Below are positions 24,375 to 33,715 of a DNA stretch of 64,000 nt, piece after piece. The notes beneath the pieces were generated by a model that did not search any database, was not told where the DNA came from, and saw only the letters and a list, made by a program, of their open reading frames with translations. How positions within the stretch are numbered: the stretch's first letter is position 1; each line of letters begins with the position of its first letter. The DNA lies in the NCBI RefSeq assembly GCF_040706555.1, contig NZ_JAPDRH010000002.1, positions 806,001 through 870,000 of the forward strand, read 5' to 3'. The position numbers were made by a program, and so were the translations under genes. This DNA is from Lentisalinibacter salinarum. Its GTDB lineage: Bacteria > Pseudomonadota > Gammaproteobacteria > Steroidobacterales > Woeseiaceae.

Positions 24375-26417
24375 ATGGCGTATCAGACGGCTGACATCCG
24401 TAACGTGTGCCTGGCGGGGCCCAGTAACGCGGGCAAGACGACGCTCGTGGAGGCCCTGCTGAAGGCAGGCGGCTCCATTCAGAGCTGCGGCGAAGTGGAG
24501 CGCGGCAACACCGTCGCCGATTTCCATCCCCGGGAACGCGAATTCGGCCACTCGCTGCATCCGGCGGTGTGCCATCTCGACCACGAGGGCATCCACGTCA
24601 ACGTGGTGGATACGCCGGGATACCCGGACTTCTACGGCCGTGCGCTGGCCGTCCTGCCCGCCGTGGAGACCGCCGCCATCGTGGTGGATGCGCAGAACGG
24701 CGTCGACCTGACCGCCCGGCGCATGATGGAGGCCGCGGCGAAACAGCGGCTGTGCCGGATGATCATCGTCAACAAGATCGACGCGGACGGCGTGGACCAC
24801 GCCCGCATCATGGAGGAAATCCAGACCGCGTTCGGCACCCAGTGCCTGCCCATCAACCTGCCGTCCGCCTCGGGCGACGCCGTCGTCGACTGCTTCTTCC
24901 AGCTGGAGGGCGAGGAGACGGCCTTCAGCGACGTGGCCACCGCCCACGAGAAGATCATCGACCAGGTCGTCGAGCTGGACGAGGAGCTGATGGAGGTCTA
25001 CCTGGAGCAGGGCCAGGAACTCGCGCCCGAGCAGCTGCACGACCCCTTCGAGACGGCGCTCCGGGAGGGCCACCTGGTGCCGGTCTGCTTCGTCTCGGCG
25101 AAGAGCGGCGCCGGTGTGCGTCAGCTGCTGCGCATCTTCGAGCGCCTGATGCCGAACCCCATGGAAGGCAATCCGGCGGTGTATTTCAGGGGCGAGGGTG
25201 ACGGCGCCGAAGAGGTCGTCGCCACACCCGATGCGGACGCCCATGTGGTGGCACACGTCTTCATGGTGAACATCGACCCGTTCAAGGGCCGGCTCGCCGT
25301 GTTCCGCATCCACCAGGGCACCGTCCGCCCGGGCATGCAGTTGTTCGTGGGCGACGCCCGCAAACCCGTCAAGGTCGGCCAGCTGCTGAAGCTGAACGGC
25401 GCGGAGCACGTGAAGGCCGAGCGCGGCATCCCCGGCGACATCTGCGCCATCCCGCGGCTGGAGGAGGCCCACTACGACGCGGTGCTGCACGACTCCCACG
25501 ACGAGGATCACTACCATCTGAAGTCCCTGCGCAACGCCAGGCCGATGTACGGACTGGCCATCAAGCTCTCCGACGACGCGGACGTGCAGAAGATCTCCGA
25601 TGCGCTGCACTCGGTGGAAGCCGAGGACCCGTCACTGCATCTCGAGCACGTCCCGGCTCTGAACGAAATCGTGCTGAACGGGCTGGGCGACCTGCATCTG
25701 AGGACCGTGCTGGAGGAGATCAGGGACCGCTACGGCATCGAGGTGGAGACGGCGCCGCCGTCCATCGCCTACCGGGAGACGATCACCGCCCCGGCCGAAG
25801 GCCACCACCGGCACAAAAAGCAGACCGGCGGCGCGGGCCAGTTCGGCGAGGTGTATCTGCGTATCGAGCCGCTGGAACCCGGCGAGGGTTTCGAGTTCAA
25901 GAGCGAGGTGGTCGGCGGCGCCATCCCGTCCGGGCTCATCCCGGCGGTGGAGACCGGCGTGCGGCAGGTAATGGAGTCCGGCGCGGTCGCCGGCTTTCCC
26001 ATGCAGGACGTCCGCGTGGTCGTCTACGACGGCAAGTACCACACGGTGGACTCGAAGGAGATCGCCTTCGTCCAGGCCGGCAAGAAGGCCTTCATGGATG
26101 CCGTCGATAAGGCCTCGCCGGTGATCATGGAGCCCATCGTCGACGTGGTGTTCCGGGTGCCGGCCGACTGCGTCGGCGCGGTGACCGGCGACCTCTCCGG
26201 CATGCGCGGCATCGTCAGCGGCACGGCCGTCCTCGGGGAGAACCGCATGGAAATCTCCGGCCAGGCCCCGCTGGAGGAAATCCAGGGCTACCACTCGCGG
26301 CTGAAGTCGATATCCGGCGGCGAGGGCCGCCTGTCCATGGAGTTCAGCCATTACGCCCGGGTGCCCCACAACGTTCAGGAACGGCTGGTCGCGGCGCACC
26401 GGCAGCCCAGCGGCTGA
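24375..26417 (+). CDS. Elongation factor G-like GTPase (EF-G paralogue)
   Basis: 680 residues with all EF-G domains. G1 is GPSNAGKTT instead of the housekeeping AHIDAGKTT, G3 is DTPGYPDF and G4 NKID; domain II follows at about residue 285, domain IV carries RETITAPAEGHHRHKKQTGG and YHTVDSKEIAF. The altered G1 surround and the lack of str-operon neighbours (rpsL, rpsG, tufA) mark a second EF-G of the FusA2/EF-G-II kind, not the main translocase. Roles of such paralogues include ribosome recycling and stress responses. Ribosome site GGGAGG 6 bases before the ATG. Confidence 0.92.
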   Translation: MAYQTADIRNVCLAGPSNAGKTTLVEALLKAGGSIQSCGEVERGNTVADFHPREREFGHSLHPAVCHLDHEGIHVNVVDTPGYPDFYGRALAVLPAVETAAIVVDAQNGVDLTARRMMEAAAKQRLCRMIIVNKIDADGVDHARIMEEIQTAFGTQCLPINLPSASGDAVVDCFFQLEGEETAFSDVATAHEKIIDQVVELDEELMEVYLEQGQELAPEQLHDPFETALREGHLVPVCFVSAKSGAGVRQLLRIFERLMPNPMEGNPAVYFRGEGDGAEEVVATPDADAHVVAHVFMVNIDPFKGRLAVFRIHQGTVRPGMQLFVGDARKPVKVGQLLKLNGAEHVKAERGIPGDICAIPRLEEAHYDAVLHDSHDEDHYHLKSLRNARPMYGLAIKLSDDADVQKISDALHSVEAEDPSLHLEHVPALNEIVLNGLGDLHLRTVLEEIRDRYGIEVETAPPSIAYRETITAPAEGHHRHKKQTGGAGQFGEVYLRIEPLEPGEGFEFKSEVVGGAIPSGLIPAVETGVRQVMESGAVAGFPMQDVRVVVYDGKYHTVDSKEIAFVQAGKKAFMDAVDKASPVIMEPIVDVVFRVPADCVGAVTGDLSGMRGIVSGTAVLGENRMEISGQAPLEEIQGYHSRLKSISGGEGRLSMEFSHYARVPHNVQERLVAAHRQPSG

Positions 26418-26471
26418 CAGGGCCGGCCCCTCGGCCTATGCTGGGGGCAGACAGACGGTGACGGAGTACCC

Positions 26472-28067
26472 GTGTCGTTCATCTCCGAGCTGCGCGAACG
26501 CAAGGTGGTGCGCATGGCGATCATCTACGCGGTCGCCGGCTGGGGCGTGCTCCAGATCGCCGACATCATCGCCGGCGTACTCGGACTGCCGGACTGGACG
26601 CTGCGCTTCACGCTGACGGTCCTCGTTCTTTGCTTCCCGCTCGCGCTCATCCTCTCCTGGTTTTTCAAGATCACACCGGAGGGACTCAGGCGTGAGACCG
26701 CCCCGCCCCGGCTCAGACCTTCGGTGGCCGTATTGCCGTTCCGTCGCCAGACTGACGACGGCGGCGAGGACGGCGATGACTACCTCGCCGACGGACTCAC
26801 CGAGGAGACGCTCAATGCCCTCGCGGCCGTCCCCGGTCTGCGGGTGCCGTCGCGGCGCTCCTGTTTTCGCTGCCGCGACTCGGCAACGAGCCCGGCGACG
26901 GCAGCGGCGGAACTCGGGGTCGAATATGTCGTCGACGGCACATTCACCCGCCGCGCCGACGGTTTCAAGATCTCGGTACAACTGGTGGATGCCGGTCGCG
27001 ACTCCGTGCTGTGGTCCCGAACCTGGCGGCATCGTGGCGACGCGGTACCGGAAATTCACCAAGAGATCGCCCGCCGGGTGGCATCCGCCCTGGGTGTGCG
27101 CGCGGGGAATGACCCGCGCACCGGTCGGACCACGTCGCCGCGCGCCTACGACGCCTGGCTCCGGGGGCGGCATGCCGCTCACAGGAATACGGCAGACGGC
27201 GTCCGGCAGGCGGTCTCCTGCTTCGAGGAAGCAATCGAACTCGACGAGGGCTTCGCCCCGGCCCTGGCGGCACTCGCCCGCGCCTACAGCTGGCTGGCGC
27301 GCTACGGGCTGATCGCGCCGCGGGCGGGTTTCCGCCGCGCCCGTGAGGCCGTGAACCGTGCCCTCGCGCTGGACCCGCAGCTCGCCGAAGGTCATGTGGC
27401 ACTCGCGGAGATCCAGCTGTCGGACGAAAGGGACTTCGGCGCGGCGGAGGCATCGCTGCGCCGGGCGCTGGACCTGCAGCCGGAGGATGCCGACACCCAT
27501 GCGCACCTGGGCCATTTTCTCGCGATGGTCGGACGCCTCGACGAGGCCATAGCCATGCGTCGGCGCTCGGTCGAGCTCGACCCGCTCTCGGAGCAGGCAC
27601 ATCTCGGCCTCGCCGATACGCTCTTCCTGGCGGGCCGCCACGCCGCCGCCCGACATGAACTGAACCGCATCCGCGAGCTGGCGCCGGGCTTCCCCGTCGC
27701 ACACCTCCAGGCGCGCATCGCGCTGGCGGAAGGCAGACCGGCCGACGCGCTGCGCATCATCGGATCGGAACCGCTGGAATGGCGCCGCCTCTACATTGGC
27801 GCGATCGCCCTACACCGCCTCGGCAGGACCGCCGAGGCGCGATCACGTCTCGACGAGCTGACCGGCCGTTACGGCAACGAGATCGCGCTGCAGGCAGCGA
27901 TCGTGAACGGCCAGCTCGGTGAGCCGGACCGGGCCTTCCGCTGGCTGAATACGGCCATCGAGGAACGCGATCCGGGACTGGTCGAGTTGCGGGCAGACCC
28001 CGAACTCGAGCCGTTGCGCTCCGATCCGCGCTACGAAGGCGTGCTGCGCAGCGCCGGATTGCTCTGA
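26472..28067 (+). CDS. Membrane-anchored TPR protein with FlgO/TolB-like domain
   Basis: 531 residues from a GTG start with GGAG upstream. Two hydrophobic segments lie at about residues 14-36 and 46-66; then SVAVLPF, DYLADGLTEETLNALA and VEYVVDGTFTRRADGFKISVQLVD form the domain seen in adenylate-cyclase-like and CadC-like TPR proteins. From about residue 210, at least six TPR motifs follow (FEEAIELDEGFAPALAALAR, LRRALDLQPEDADTHAHLGH). There is no cyclase or HTH domain, so it is probably a scaffold or sensor. TATGCT at 26437-26442 fits a -10. Confidence 0.87.
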   Translation: MSFISELRERKVVRMAIIYAVAGWGVLQIADIIAGVLGLPDWTLRFTLTVLVLCFPLALILSWFFKITPEGLRRETAPPRLRPSVAVLPFRRQTDDGGEDGDDYLADGLTEETLNALAAVPGLRVPSRRSCFRCRDSATSPATAAAELGVEYVVDGTFTRRADGFKISVQLVDAGRDSVLWSRTWRHRGDAVPEIHQEIARRVASALGVRAGNDPRTGRTTSPRAYDAWLRGRHAAHRNTADGVRQAVSCFEEAIELDEGFAPALAALARAYSWLARYGLIAPRAGFRRAREAVNRALALDPQLAEGHVALAEIQLSDERDFGAAEASLRRALDLQPEDADTHAHLGHFLAMVGRLDEAIAMRRRSVELDPLSEQAHLGLADTLFLAGRHAAARHELNRIRELAPGFPVAHLQARIALAEGRPADALRIIGSEPLEWRRLYIGAIALHRLGRTAEARSRLDELTGRYGNEIALQAAIVNGQLGEPDRAFRWLNTAIEERDPGLVELRADPELEPLRSDPRYEGVLRSAGLL

Positions 28068-28095
28068 AAAAGCCGTATCGGCCGCCGGATAGCGG

Positions 28096-28145
28096 GAATT
28101 CGCGGACGGACCGCCTTCTACGAAGAAGTGTCCATCCGCGAATTC
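28096..28145. repeat. 15-base inverted repeat between converging genes
   Basis: GAATTCGCGGACGGA and TCCATCCGCGAATTC, one mismatch, 20-base centre that holds a further CTTC/GAAG hairpin. It ends in the amidase stop codon. There is no T-run; it may act as a bidirectional terminator or 3'-end stabiliser. Confidence 0.7.
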
Positions 28146-29670
28146 AGACGTCGGGATGACGGTTGTACCAGCCGGTCGCGCCCTCGTAGGCGTGACCGAT
28201 GCGGCACAGCATGGCCTCGCCGCGCGGCACCGCCATGTATTGCATCCCCAGCGGGACGCGGTCCTCGGTGAAGCCGCAGGGCAGCGTCAGCGCCGGCGCG
28301 CCCGAGAAGTTGGCGGGCACGGCGAAGTACTGCTTCAGCTCCCGGGCCATGGGCTCGAAGCCTTCCATGCCGCCGAACTGGATCTCCTCGGTGACGCGCA
28401 TGGGCGGGTTGCCCGCCGGCATCGCGATGGCGTCCACCGTGCCCAGCAGCTCATTCATCCTCGCGGCGTAATCGGCCCGGAAAGCCCGGGCCGCGGCCAG
28501 CTGCTCCTCCGTCAGCGCAGCCCCGGCCTGCAGGAACTCGCGGAAGAAGGGCCCGAACTCGTCGGCCCGCTCCGGGTAGAACTCGCCGTGTGCCTCCAGG
28601 GCCTCGGCCGCGGCGATGGCGGACCAGGGATCGGCGAGGCCGGTGCTGCCGGCAGGCATGGTCACGTCCACGATCTCGGCACCCATCGCGGCCAGCTGGC
28701 CCAGCGCATCCTGGATGGCGCTCGCGAGACGCGGATCGACGCCCTCGGTGGCAAAGGCCTCGTCGTAACCGATGCGCAGCCCCTTCACGCCGGCGTCGAT
28801 GTCGGCGAAGAGGTCCGGCACCGGCTCGTCCAGGGTCATCGGATCGTTCGGATCGGGACCGCCGATCACCTGCAGCATGGCCGCCGCATCGGCCACCCGC
28901 CGCGTCATGGGGCCGACGTGGTCCAGCGATTCCGCCAGCGGGATGACGCCGTAGCGGCTGACCCGGCCGTAGGTCGGCTTCAGGCCCACGATGCCGTTGG
29001 CCTGGGACGGAAAGCGGATGGAGCCGCCGGTGTCGCTGCCGAGCGAGCCGAAGCACAGACCCGCCGCCGTCGCGACGCCGGAGCCGCTGGACGATACCCC
29101 CGGCCAGAGCTCCGGATCCCAGGGGTTCTTCGGCACCTCGAAGGACGGGTGGTAGCCGGCCATCGCGCCCTCGGTGAGATTGAGCTTGCCGACCAGGACG
29201 GCGCCGGCCGCTTTCAGGCGCGCGACCACGGTGGCATCGTATTCCGGCACGAAGTCGCGATAGACCGCCATGCCGCCCATCGTCGGCACCCCCTCCGTGT
29301 AACAGAGGTCCTTCACCGCCACTGGCACGCCGTGCAGCGGGCCGCGGTAATTGCCGGCGGCTATCTCCGCCTCGGCCCGGCCGGCCGCCTCGAGTGCCGC
29401 GACGCTGGTAACCGTGGCGTAAGCCTTGAGCGAGGGCTCCAGGTCCTCGACGCGGCCGAGCATGGCTCGGGTCAGCGCGACCGGCGAAATCTCCTGCGCC
29501 TGGATGCCCGCCGCCAGCGACAGGAGGCTCTCGTAGTGCAGCGGCACCGTCGCCCGGCCGGCCGAAGTCCCCGGGCCGCCACCACAGCCGCCCGTGGCCG
29601 CGGCCACGCCCGCCCCGCCGATGAGCTTCAGTACCTTGCGTCTCGTCAATCCCGCCCTGCCGGTCATCAT
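28144..29670 (-). CDS. Amidase signature family protein, exported
   Basis: 508 residues. The N-terminus LTRRKVLKLIGGAGVAAATGGCGGG looks like a twin-arginine signal ending in a lipobox, so the enzyme is probably exported and lipid-anchored. The Ser-cisSer-Lys triad is complete: Lys in VAVKDLCYTEG, cis-Ser in GVSSSGSGVATAAG, nucleophile Ser in SDTGGSIRFPSQ. Substrates could be an amide, aryl amide or peptide amide. The start at 29670 (second Met at 29667 also possible) has GGGGAG 8 bases upstream. It is divergent from the bactofilin gene. Confidence 0.92.
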   Translation of the reverse strand: MMTGRAGLTRRKVLKLIGGAGVAAATGGCGGGPGTSAGRATVPLHYESLLSLAAGIQAQEISPVALTRAMLGRVEDLEPSLKAYATVTSVAALEAAGRAEAEIAAGNYRGPLHGVPVAVKDLCYTEGVPTMGGMAVYRDFVPEYDATVVARLKAAGAVLVGKLNLTEGAMAGYHPSFEVPKNPWDPELWPGVSSSGSGVATAAGLCFGSLGSDTGGSIRFPSQANGIVGLKPTYGRVSRYGVIPLAESLDHVGPMTRRVADAAAMLQVIGGPDPNDPMTLDEPVPDLFADIDAGVKGLRIGYDEAFATEGVDPRLASAIQDALGQLAAMGAEIVDVTMPAGSTGLADPWSAIAAAEALEAHGEFYPERADEFGPFFREFLQAGAALTEEQLAAARAFRADYAARMNELLGTVDAIAMPAGNPPMRVTEEIQFGGMEGFEPMARELKQYFAVPANFSGAPALTLPCGFTEDRVPLGMQYMAVPRGEAMLCRIGHAYEGATGWYNRHPDV

Positions 29671-29863
29671 GATGGCGTCTCCCCTTGGTCGTCGGACTTC
29701 CCCGGGGACACAGTGTAACGGACCGGGTGCACAACAAATCGCCACATGTCGCCGCATAGCGACAGTTGTTGGGCCGGGCAGGCGCGTGCTAGAACCGCTC
29801 GAACGGCAACCGGATCGACCGGCACGACCGGATCGACGAAATCGACACGACGAGGGGACAGTA

Positions 29864-30397
29864 ATGTTTGAACGTGGCAGGAAAGACGGCGGCGAGACCG
29901 CTCCCAATCCCGGCGAAAGCCGCAGCACCGGCACACCCGCAGCGAAACCCGCCCACGCCGCAGTCAGCGGCAGCGGCGAAATGGCGGTGATCGGGCGCTC
30001 CATCCGCATCGACGGCGACCTCCAGGGCGAGGAGGATCTGCGCATCGAAGGGCGCGTGACCGGCACGGTAAAGCTCGTCAACAACAGCCTGACCATCGGC
30101 AAGGAAGGCGAGATCCACGCCGACGTCTACGCCAAGGCCATCACCGTGGACGGGGTCATGGAGGGCGACCTGTTCGGCGCCGAGCAGGTGGCGATCCGCC
30201 GCAATGCCCGGGTGAAGGGCAACATCACCGCCCCTCGGGTGAGCCTCGAGGACGGCGCCCATTTCAAGGGTTCCATCGAGATGGACTCCGAGGCCGTCGA
30301 GGCCGCGCTGGGCAAGCAGGGCGCGACGCGCAAGCCGGCCTCGGTGGCCTCCTCTGCGACGCCGTCAACCGCGAAGAAAGAGGAATCGGCAGCCTGA
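29864..30397 (+). CDS. Bactofilin (polymer-forming cytoskeletal protein)
   Basis: 177 residues. A disordered, polar N-terminus (about 38 residues) leads into the right-handed beta-helix of the bactofilin domain: AVIGRSIRIDGDLQGEEDLRIEGRVTG, then repeating turns with IxGxV/IxAD periodicity, and a disordered Ala/Lys/Ser tail. Bactofilins polymerise without nucleotide and organise cell-wall enzymes. Start at 29864 with GAGGGGA upstream. The next gene begins one base after its stop. Confidence 0.95.
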   Translation: MFERGRKDGGETAPNPGESRSTGTPAAKPAHAAVSGSGEMAVIGRSIRIDGDLQGEEDLRIEGRVTGTVKLVNNSLTIGKEGEIHADVYAKAITVDGVMEGDLFGAEQVAIRRNARVKGNITAPRVSLEDGAHFKGSIEMDSEAVEAALGKQGATRKPASVASSATPSTAKKEESAA

Positions 30398-30398
30398 C

Positions 30399-31007
30399 AT
30401 GGCCACCGCGGCCGCGCAGGCGCTGCCGGGGGCAGCGGGGCCGATACGGGCCCCGCTGTTCCGCTCCCTGGTGGAACGGATGGAGGAAGGCGGTCGCTGG
30501 GTGATACTGGACCTCGGACCGGCGCGCCCCGAGAGCATCGATCTGTTCGGCCGCTTTCGCTGCCGCCTGGAGATCGCCGACCTCGCGGACGATCTCGACG
30601 CGCTCGTGCCGCCGGAAGACGCGGGCGAGGAGCTGCTGCGCGAGCGCATGGAAGACGCACTGCCGCCGCGCAATCCGGAGCCGGTGGACATCGTTCTCTG
30701 CTGGGACCTGCTCAATTACCTGCAGCCGTCCACCCTGCCCGCGCTGTCGTCCCGGCTGGCCGCGCGGGGGCTGCCCGGCACGCTGGTGCATGCCCTGGTC
30801 GCCTACCGGGACCCGCTGATGCCGGCGCTGCCCGGCGGGTTCTGCCCGGTGGACGGCGAGCACCTGGTGCGACGCAATGCCGCCCCGGACGCGCGCCCGG
30901 CGCCCCGCTATTCGCCGGAGGCACTCGGCAAGGCCTTCCGGGAGTTTTCCATCGAGCGAGCCATCCTGCTCGGCAACGGCATGCAGGAGTTTCTGTTCCG
31001 CCTCTGA
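30399..31007 (+). CDS. Hypothetical protein coupled to bactofilin, methyltransferase-like core
   Basis: 202 residues. GRWVILDLGPARPESIDLFGRF and PVDIVLCWDLLNYLQPSTLPALSSRL recall the motif I and motif IV regions of SAM-dependent methyltransferases, but the glycine-rich loop is not canonical, so SAM binding is uncertain. It starts one base after the bactofilin stop, without its own clear ribosome site, suggesting translational coupling and a role linked to the bactofilin. Confidence 0.7.
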   Translation: MATAAAQALPGAAGPIRAPLFRSLVERMEEGGRWVILDLGPARPESIDLFGRFRCRLEIADLADDLDALVPPEDAGEELLRERMEDALPPRNPEPVDIVLCWDLLNYLQPSTLPALSSRLAARGLPGTLVHALVAYRDPLMPALPGGFCPVDGEHLVRRNAAPDARPAPRYSPEALGKAFREFSIERAILLGNGMQEFLFRL

Positions 31008-31086
31008 AGCCTGCCCGGCACGGCCACAGTTGACTCGATCCGGAATTGCGTCAACAGTCCCCGTGATTCCACTGACAGGCCTTGCC

Positions 31087-32190
31087 ATGACTGCAACCGC
31101 TCCCCGTCTTCCGCGACCCGGCATCCGCCCGGCGGTCGTCTTCGCGACCCTCGTCGCGATCCTATTCACGGCGCTCACACTGACCGGCTGCGCCGCCGGG
31201 CCGCGGCCGGTGGAATATCCGGTCGTCTTCGCCGACGTGGAGACCGATCCGGTGCCGGACGAAGGAGACGCCGCCGACGACCCGGCGGTCTGGGCACGCC
31301 CTGCGCAGGACGGCGGGGCACGGGTACTTGGCAGCAACAAACTGCGGGCCCTGCATCTTTACGATCTCGATGGCCGCGAGACCCAGTCCATCGAGGCCGG
31401 ACGTCTGAACAACGTGGATCTGCGCCTGCTGCCGGGCGGCGACGCCGTGGCCGTCGCGTCCAACCGCACGACCGGCAGCATCGACGTCTTCCTGCTCGAC
31501 GCGGCGACGGGCAGCGCACGGCGGTTGCCGGGCTCGGCCGTCGCCACCGGCCTCGACGAGATCTACGGCATCTGCCTCGGCTCGGCGGGCGGCGACAGCT
31601 TCCACGTGTTCGTGAACGACAAGCACGGCCGCTATCAGCAGTGGTCGCTCCAGCGCACCGGTCCGGCTGCCTTCTCCGCCCGCCTCGCCCGGCAGTTCCG
31701 CGTGGCGGGCCAGCCCGAGGGCTGTGTGGTCGACGAGACCGCCGGACACGTCTACGTGGGCGAGGAACCCCGTGGCATCTGGCGCGGCACGCTCGACCCG
31801 GCGGCCGCATGGTCGCCGGAACTGGTCGACAGCGTCGACGGCCCGGCCCTGGTCGCCGACGTGGAAGGTCTCACGATCTACTCGCCCGACGCGGGCCCGC
31901 GCTACCTGCTCGCCTCCAGCCAGGGCGACAACAGCTATGCCGTCTACTGCCTGGGCGACGAGGTGCGCTACCTGGTCTCCTTCCGCGTGGCCGACAACGA
32001 GCCCGCCGGCATCGACGGCACCGAGGAGACCGACGGCATCCACGCGACCGCCGCCGACCTGGACCCCCGCTTTCCTCGCGGCATCTTCGTCGCGCAGGAC
32101 GGGCGCAACGAAGGCGCTGACAGCCAGAACTTCAAGATCGTGGACTGGCGGCGGATAGAACGCGTGATCCCGGAGGGCAGCTGCCGGTAA
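31087..32190 (+). CDS. Beta-propeller phytase, lipoprotein
   Basis: 367 residues. Signal peptide with lipobox LTGCAAG (Cys at about residue 35). The mature part has the BPP phytase hallmarks: GDAADDPAVWA, GRLNNVDLRLLPGG, LDEIYGICLG, GQPEGCVVDETAGHVYVGEE, ADVEGLTIY and LLASSQGDNSYAVY. These acidic residues bind calcium around the phytate-cleaving site of the six-bladed propeller. The enzyme would release phosphate from phytate at the cell surface. No TonB receptor or phosphate transport gene is adjacent. Start chosen for the signal peptide. Confidence 0.92.
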   Translation: MTATAPRLPRPGIRPAVVFATLVAILFTALTLTGCAAGPRPVEYPVVFADVETDPVPDEGDAADDPAVWARPAQDGGARVLGSNKLRALHLYDLDGRETQSIEAGRLNNVDLRLLPGGDAVAVASNRTTGSIDVFLLDAATGSARRLPGSAVATGLDEIYGICLGSAGGDSFHVFVNDKHGRYQQWSLQRTGPAAFSARLARQFRVAGQPEGCVVDETAGHVYVGEEPRGIWRGTLDPAAAWSPELVDSVDGPALVADVEGLTIYSPDAGPRYLLASSQGDNSYAVYCLGDEVRYLVSFRVADNEPAGIDGTEETDGIHATAADLDPRFPRGIFVAQDGRNEGADSQNFKIVDWRRIERVIPEGSCR

Positions 32191-32197
32191 CGGACCG

Positions 32198-32277
32198 TGT
32201 AGGAAGGCCTTCAGGCCCGACCGGTCCGGACCGCGCAAAGAACCCGATGCCGGGTCGGGCCTGAAGGCCCTCCTACA
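32198..32277. repeat. REP-like palindrome between phytase and GntP permease genes
   Basis: Inverted copies TGTAGGAAGGCCTTCAGG and CCTGAAGGCCCTCCTACA. The TAG of the leftward permease gene lies in the right arm. Confidence 0.9.
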
Positions 32278-33652
32278 TCGTAATCGCGGCGACGGCGATC
32301 ATCACGAGCGTCGCCAGCACCGGGATCACCACCGTGATGATGCCCACGTCGCGGTAGGCTTCCTTATGGGTCAGGCCGGTGATGGTGAGCATGGCGACCA
32401 CCGCGCCGCAGTGGGGCAGCGAGTCGAAGCCGCCGCTGGCCATGGTGGCCAGGCGATGCAGGGTGCCGGGTTCGATACCCATCTCCAGATAGGCCGGCGC
32501 CATGGTCTGCATGAATATCTGCAGGCCGCCGGAGGCCGATCCCGTGATGCCCGCCACCAGGCTGACGGACCCGAACATGGAGACGAGCGGCGGCAGGCCC
32601 GACTCCAGCATCAGGCGGGTGAACTGCTCGAAGCCCGCCGTCTGCGTCACGACGCCGCCGAAGCCGATGACCGCCGCGGTGTTGATCAGCGGCATGATCG
32701 AGTCCTGCGTGCCGTGGCCCACCACCTCCAGCGCCCTGCCGCGCACCATCGGGAACATCAGCACCGCGAGCAGTGTGCCCGACAGCAGCGCGATGCTGGG
32801 CCAGACGATAGGCTGGCCGTCGGCGAAGCGCAGCAACGAGAAGAACCACCCGGGCTGCGCCAGCGTGGCCTCGTCCAGGGACATGATGATGAGCCTCGGC
32901 GCCACGATCGTACCCAGGACCAGCGCCAGAGGCAGCGCCGCGGGCAGCCAGTGCGGATAGCCGGGGTCGTCGGCGCTGGCCGTCGAGACCGGGTCGTTCG
33001 GCGCCGGCTGGAAATGCTCGCCGTTGGCGGCGGCGATGCGGCGCTGGCGCTCCAGATACCACATGCCCCCGGCGAACATCAGGGCGCCTCCGCCCAGCCC
33101 GTACCAGCCGCCTGCGAACAGGGTGGTCTCCAGCGCCGCCGCCGAGATCACGTTGTGGATCGACGGTGTACCCGGCAGCGCCGTCAGCGTGAAGGTGCCG
33201 GCCCCGAGCGCCAGCGCGCCGCAGAACAGACGTTTCGGGATGTCCGCCTGCTGCAGCAGCTTCAGCCCGAGCGGATACATCGCAAAGATCACGACGAAGA
33301 CGACCACGCCGCCGTAGGTCAGGAGGGCGCAGGCCAGCACCGTGATCCACAGCGCCCGGTGCGCGCCGAGTCGCTCCACCAGCGCCAGCGCGATGCTGGC
33401 GGCCGCGTGGCTCTCGCCCATGACCCTCCCGAACATGGCGCCGGCGGCGAACAGCAGAAAGAACCGCCCCGCGAAGGTGAAAGCGCCCAGCGGTCCGAAC
33501 GAGAAATACTCGGTCAGTCCCGCGGCGACCGGCAGCTGGTTGGTGGCGATGACCACCACCGAGCAGAGCAGCGCCGCGAAGACGATGTTGATGCCTCGCA
33601 AGGCCAGCCAGATGAGCAGCGCGACGCTGCCGATGAGACCGATGTATTCCAT
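32273..33652 (-). CDS. GntP family permease
   Basis: 459 residues with about 12-14 hydrophobic segments. The gluconate/H+ symporter (GntP/CitMHS-related) features are the short N-terminal helix, LTALPGTPSIHNVISA in the middle, and the C-terminal MASGGFDSLPHCGAVVAML motif. The substrate is probably an organic acid such as gluconate, glycerate or citrate. Start at 33652 with GGGGGGAG as ribosome site; a longer GTG start at 33694 is less likely. Stop codon in a REP. Confidence 0.92.
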   Translation of the reverse strand: MEYIGLIGSVALLIWLALRGINIVFAALLCSVVVIATNQLPVAAGLTEYFSFGPLGAFTFAGRFFLLFAAGAMFGRVMGESHAAASIALALVERLGAHRALWITVLACALLTYGGVVVFVVIFAMYPLGLKLLQQADIPKRLFCGALALGAGTFTLTALPGTPSIHNVISAAALETTLFAGGWYGLGGGALMFAGGMWYLERQRRIAAANGEHFQPAPNDPVSTASADDPGYPHWLPAALPLALVLGTIVAPRLIIMSLDEATLAQPGWFFSLLRFADGQPIVWPSIALLSGTLLAVLMFPMVRGRALEVVGHGTQDSIMPLINTAAVIGFGGVVTQTAGFEQFTRLMLESGLPPLVSMFGSVSLVAGITGSASGGLQIFMQTMAPAYLEMGIEPGTLHRLATMASGGFDSLPHCGAVVAMLTITGLTHKEAYRDVGIITVVIPVLATLVMIAVAAITM

Positions 33653-33715
33653 GCTCCCCCCGAAGCGGTTTCCGGCCCGGGGCAGTATACGCACTCATCG
33701 ACGGCACCGGCGACG

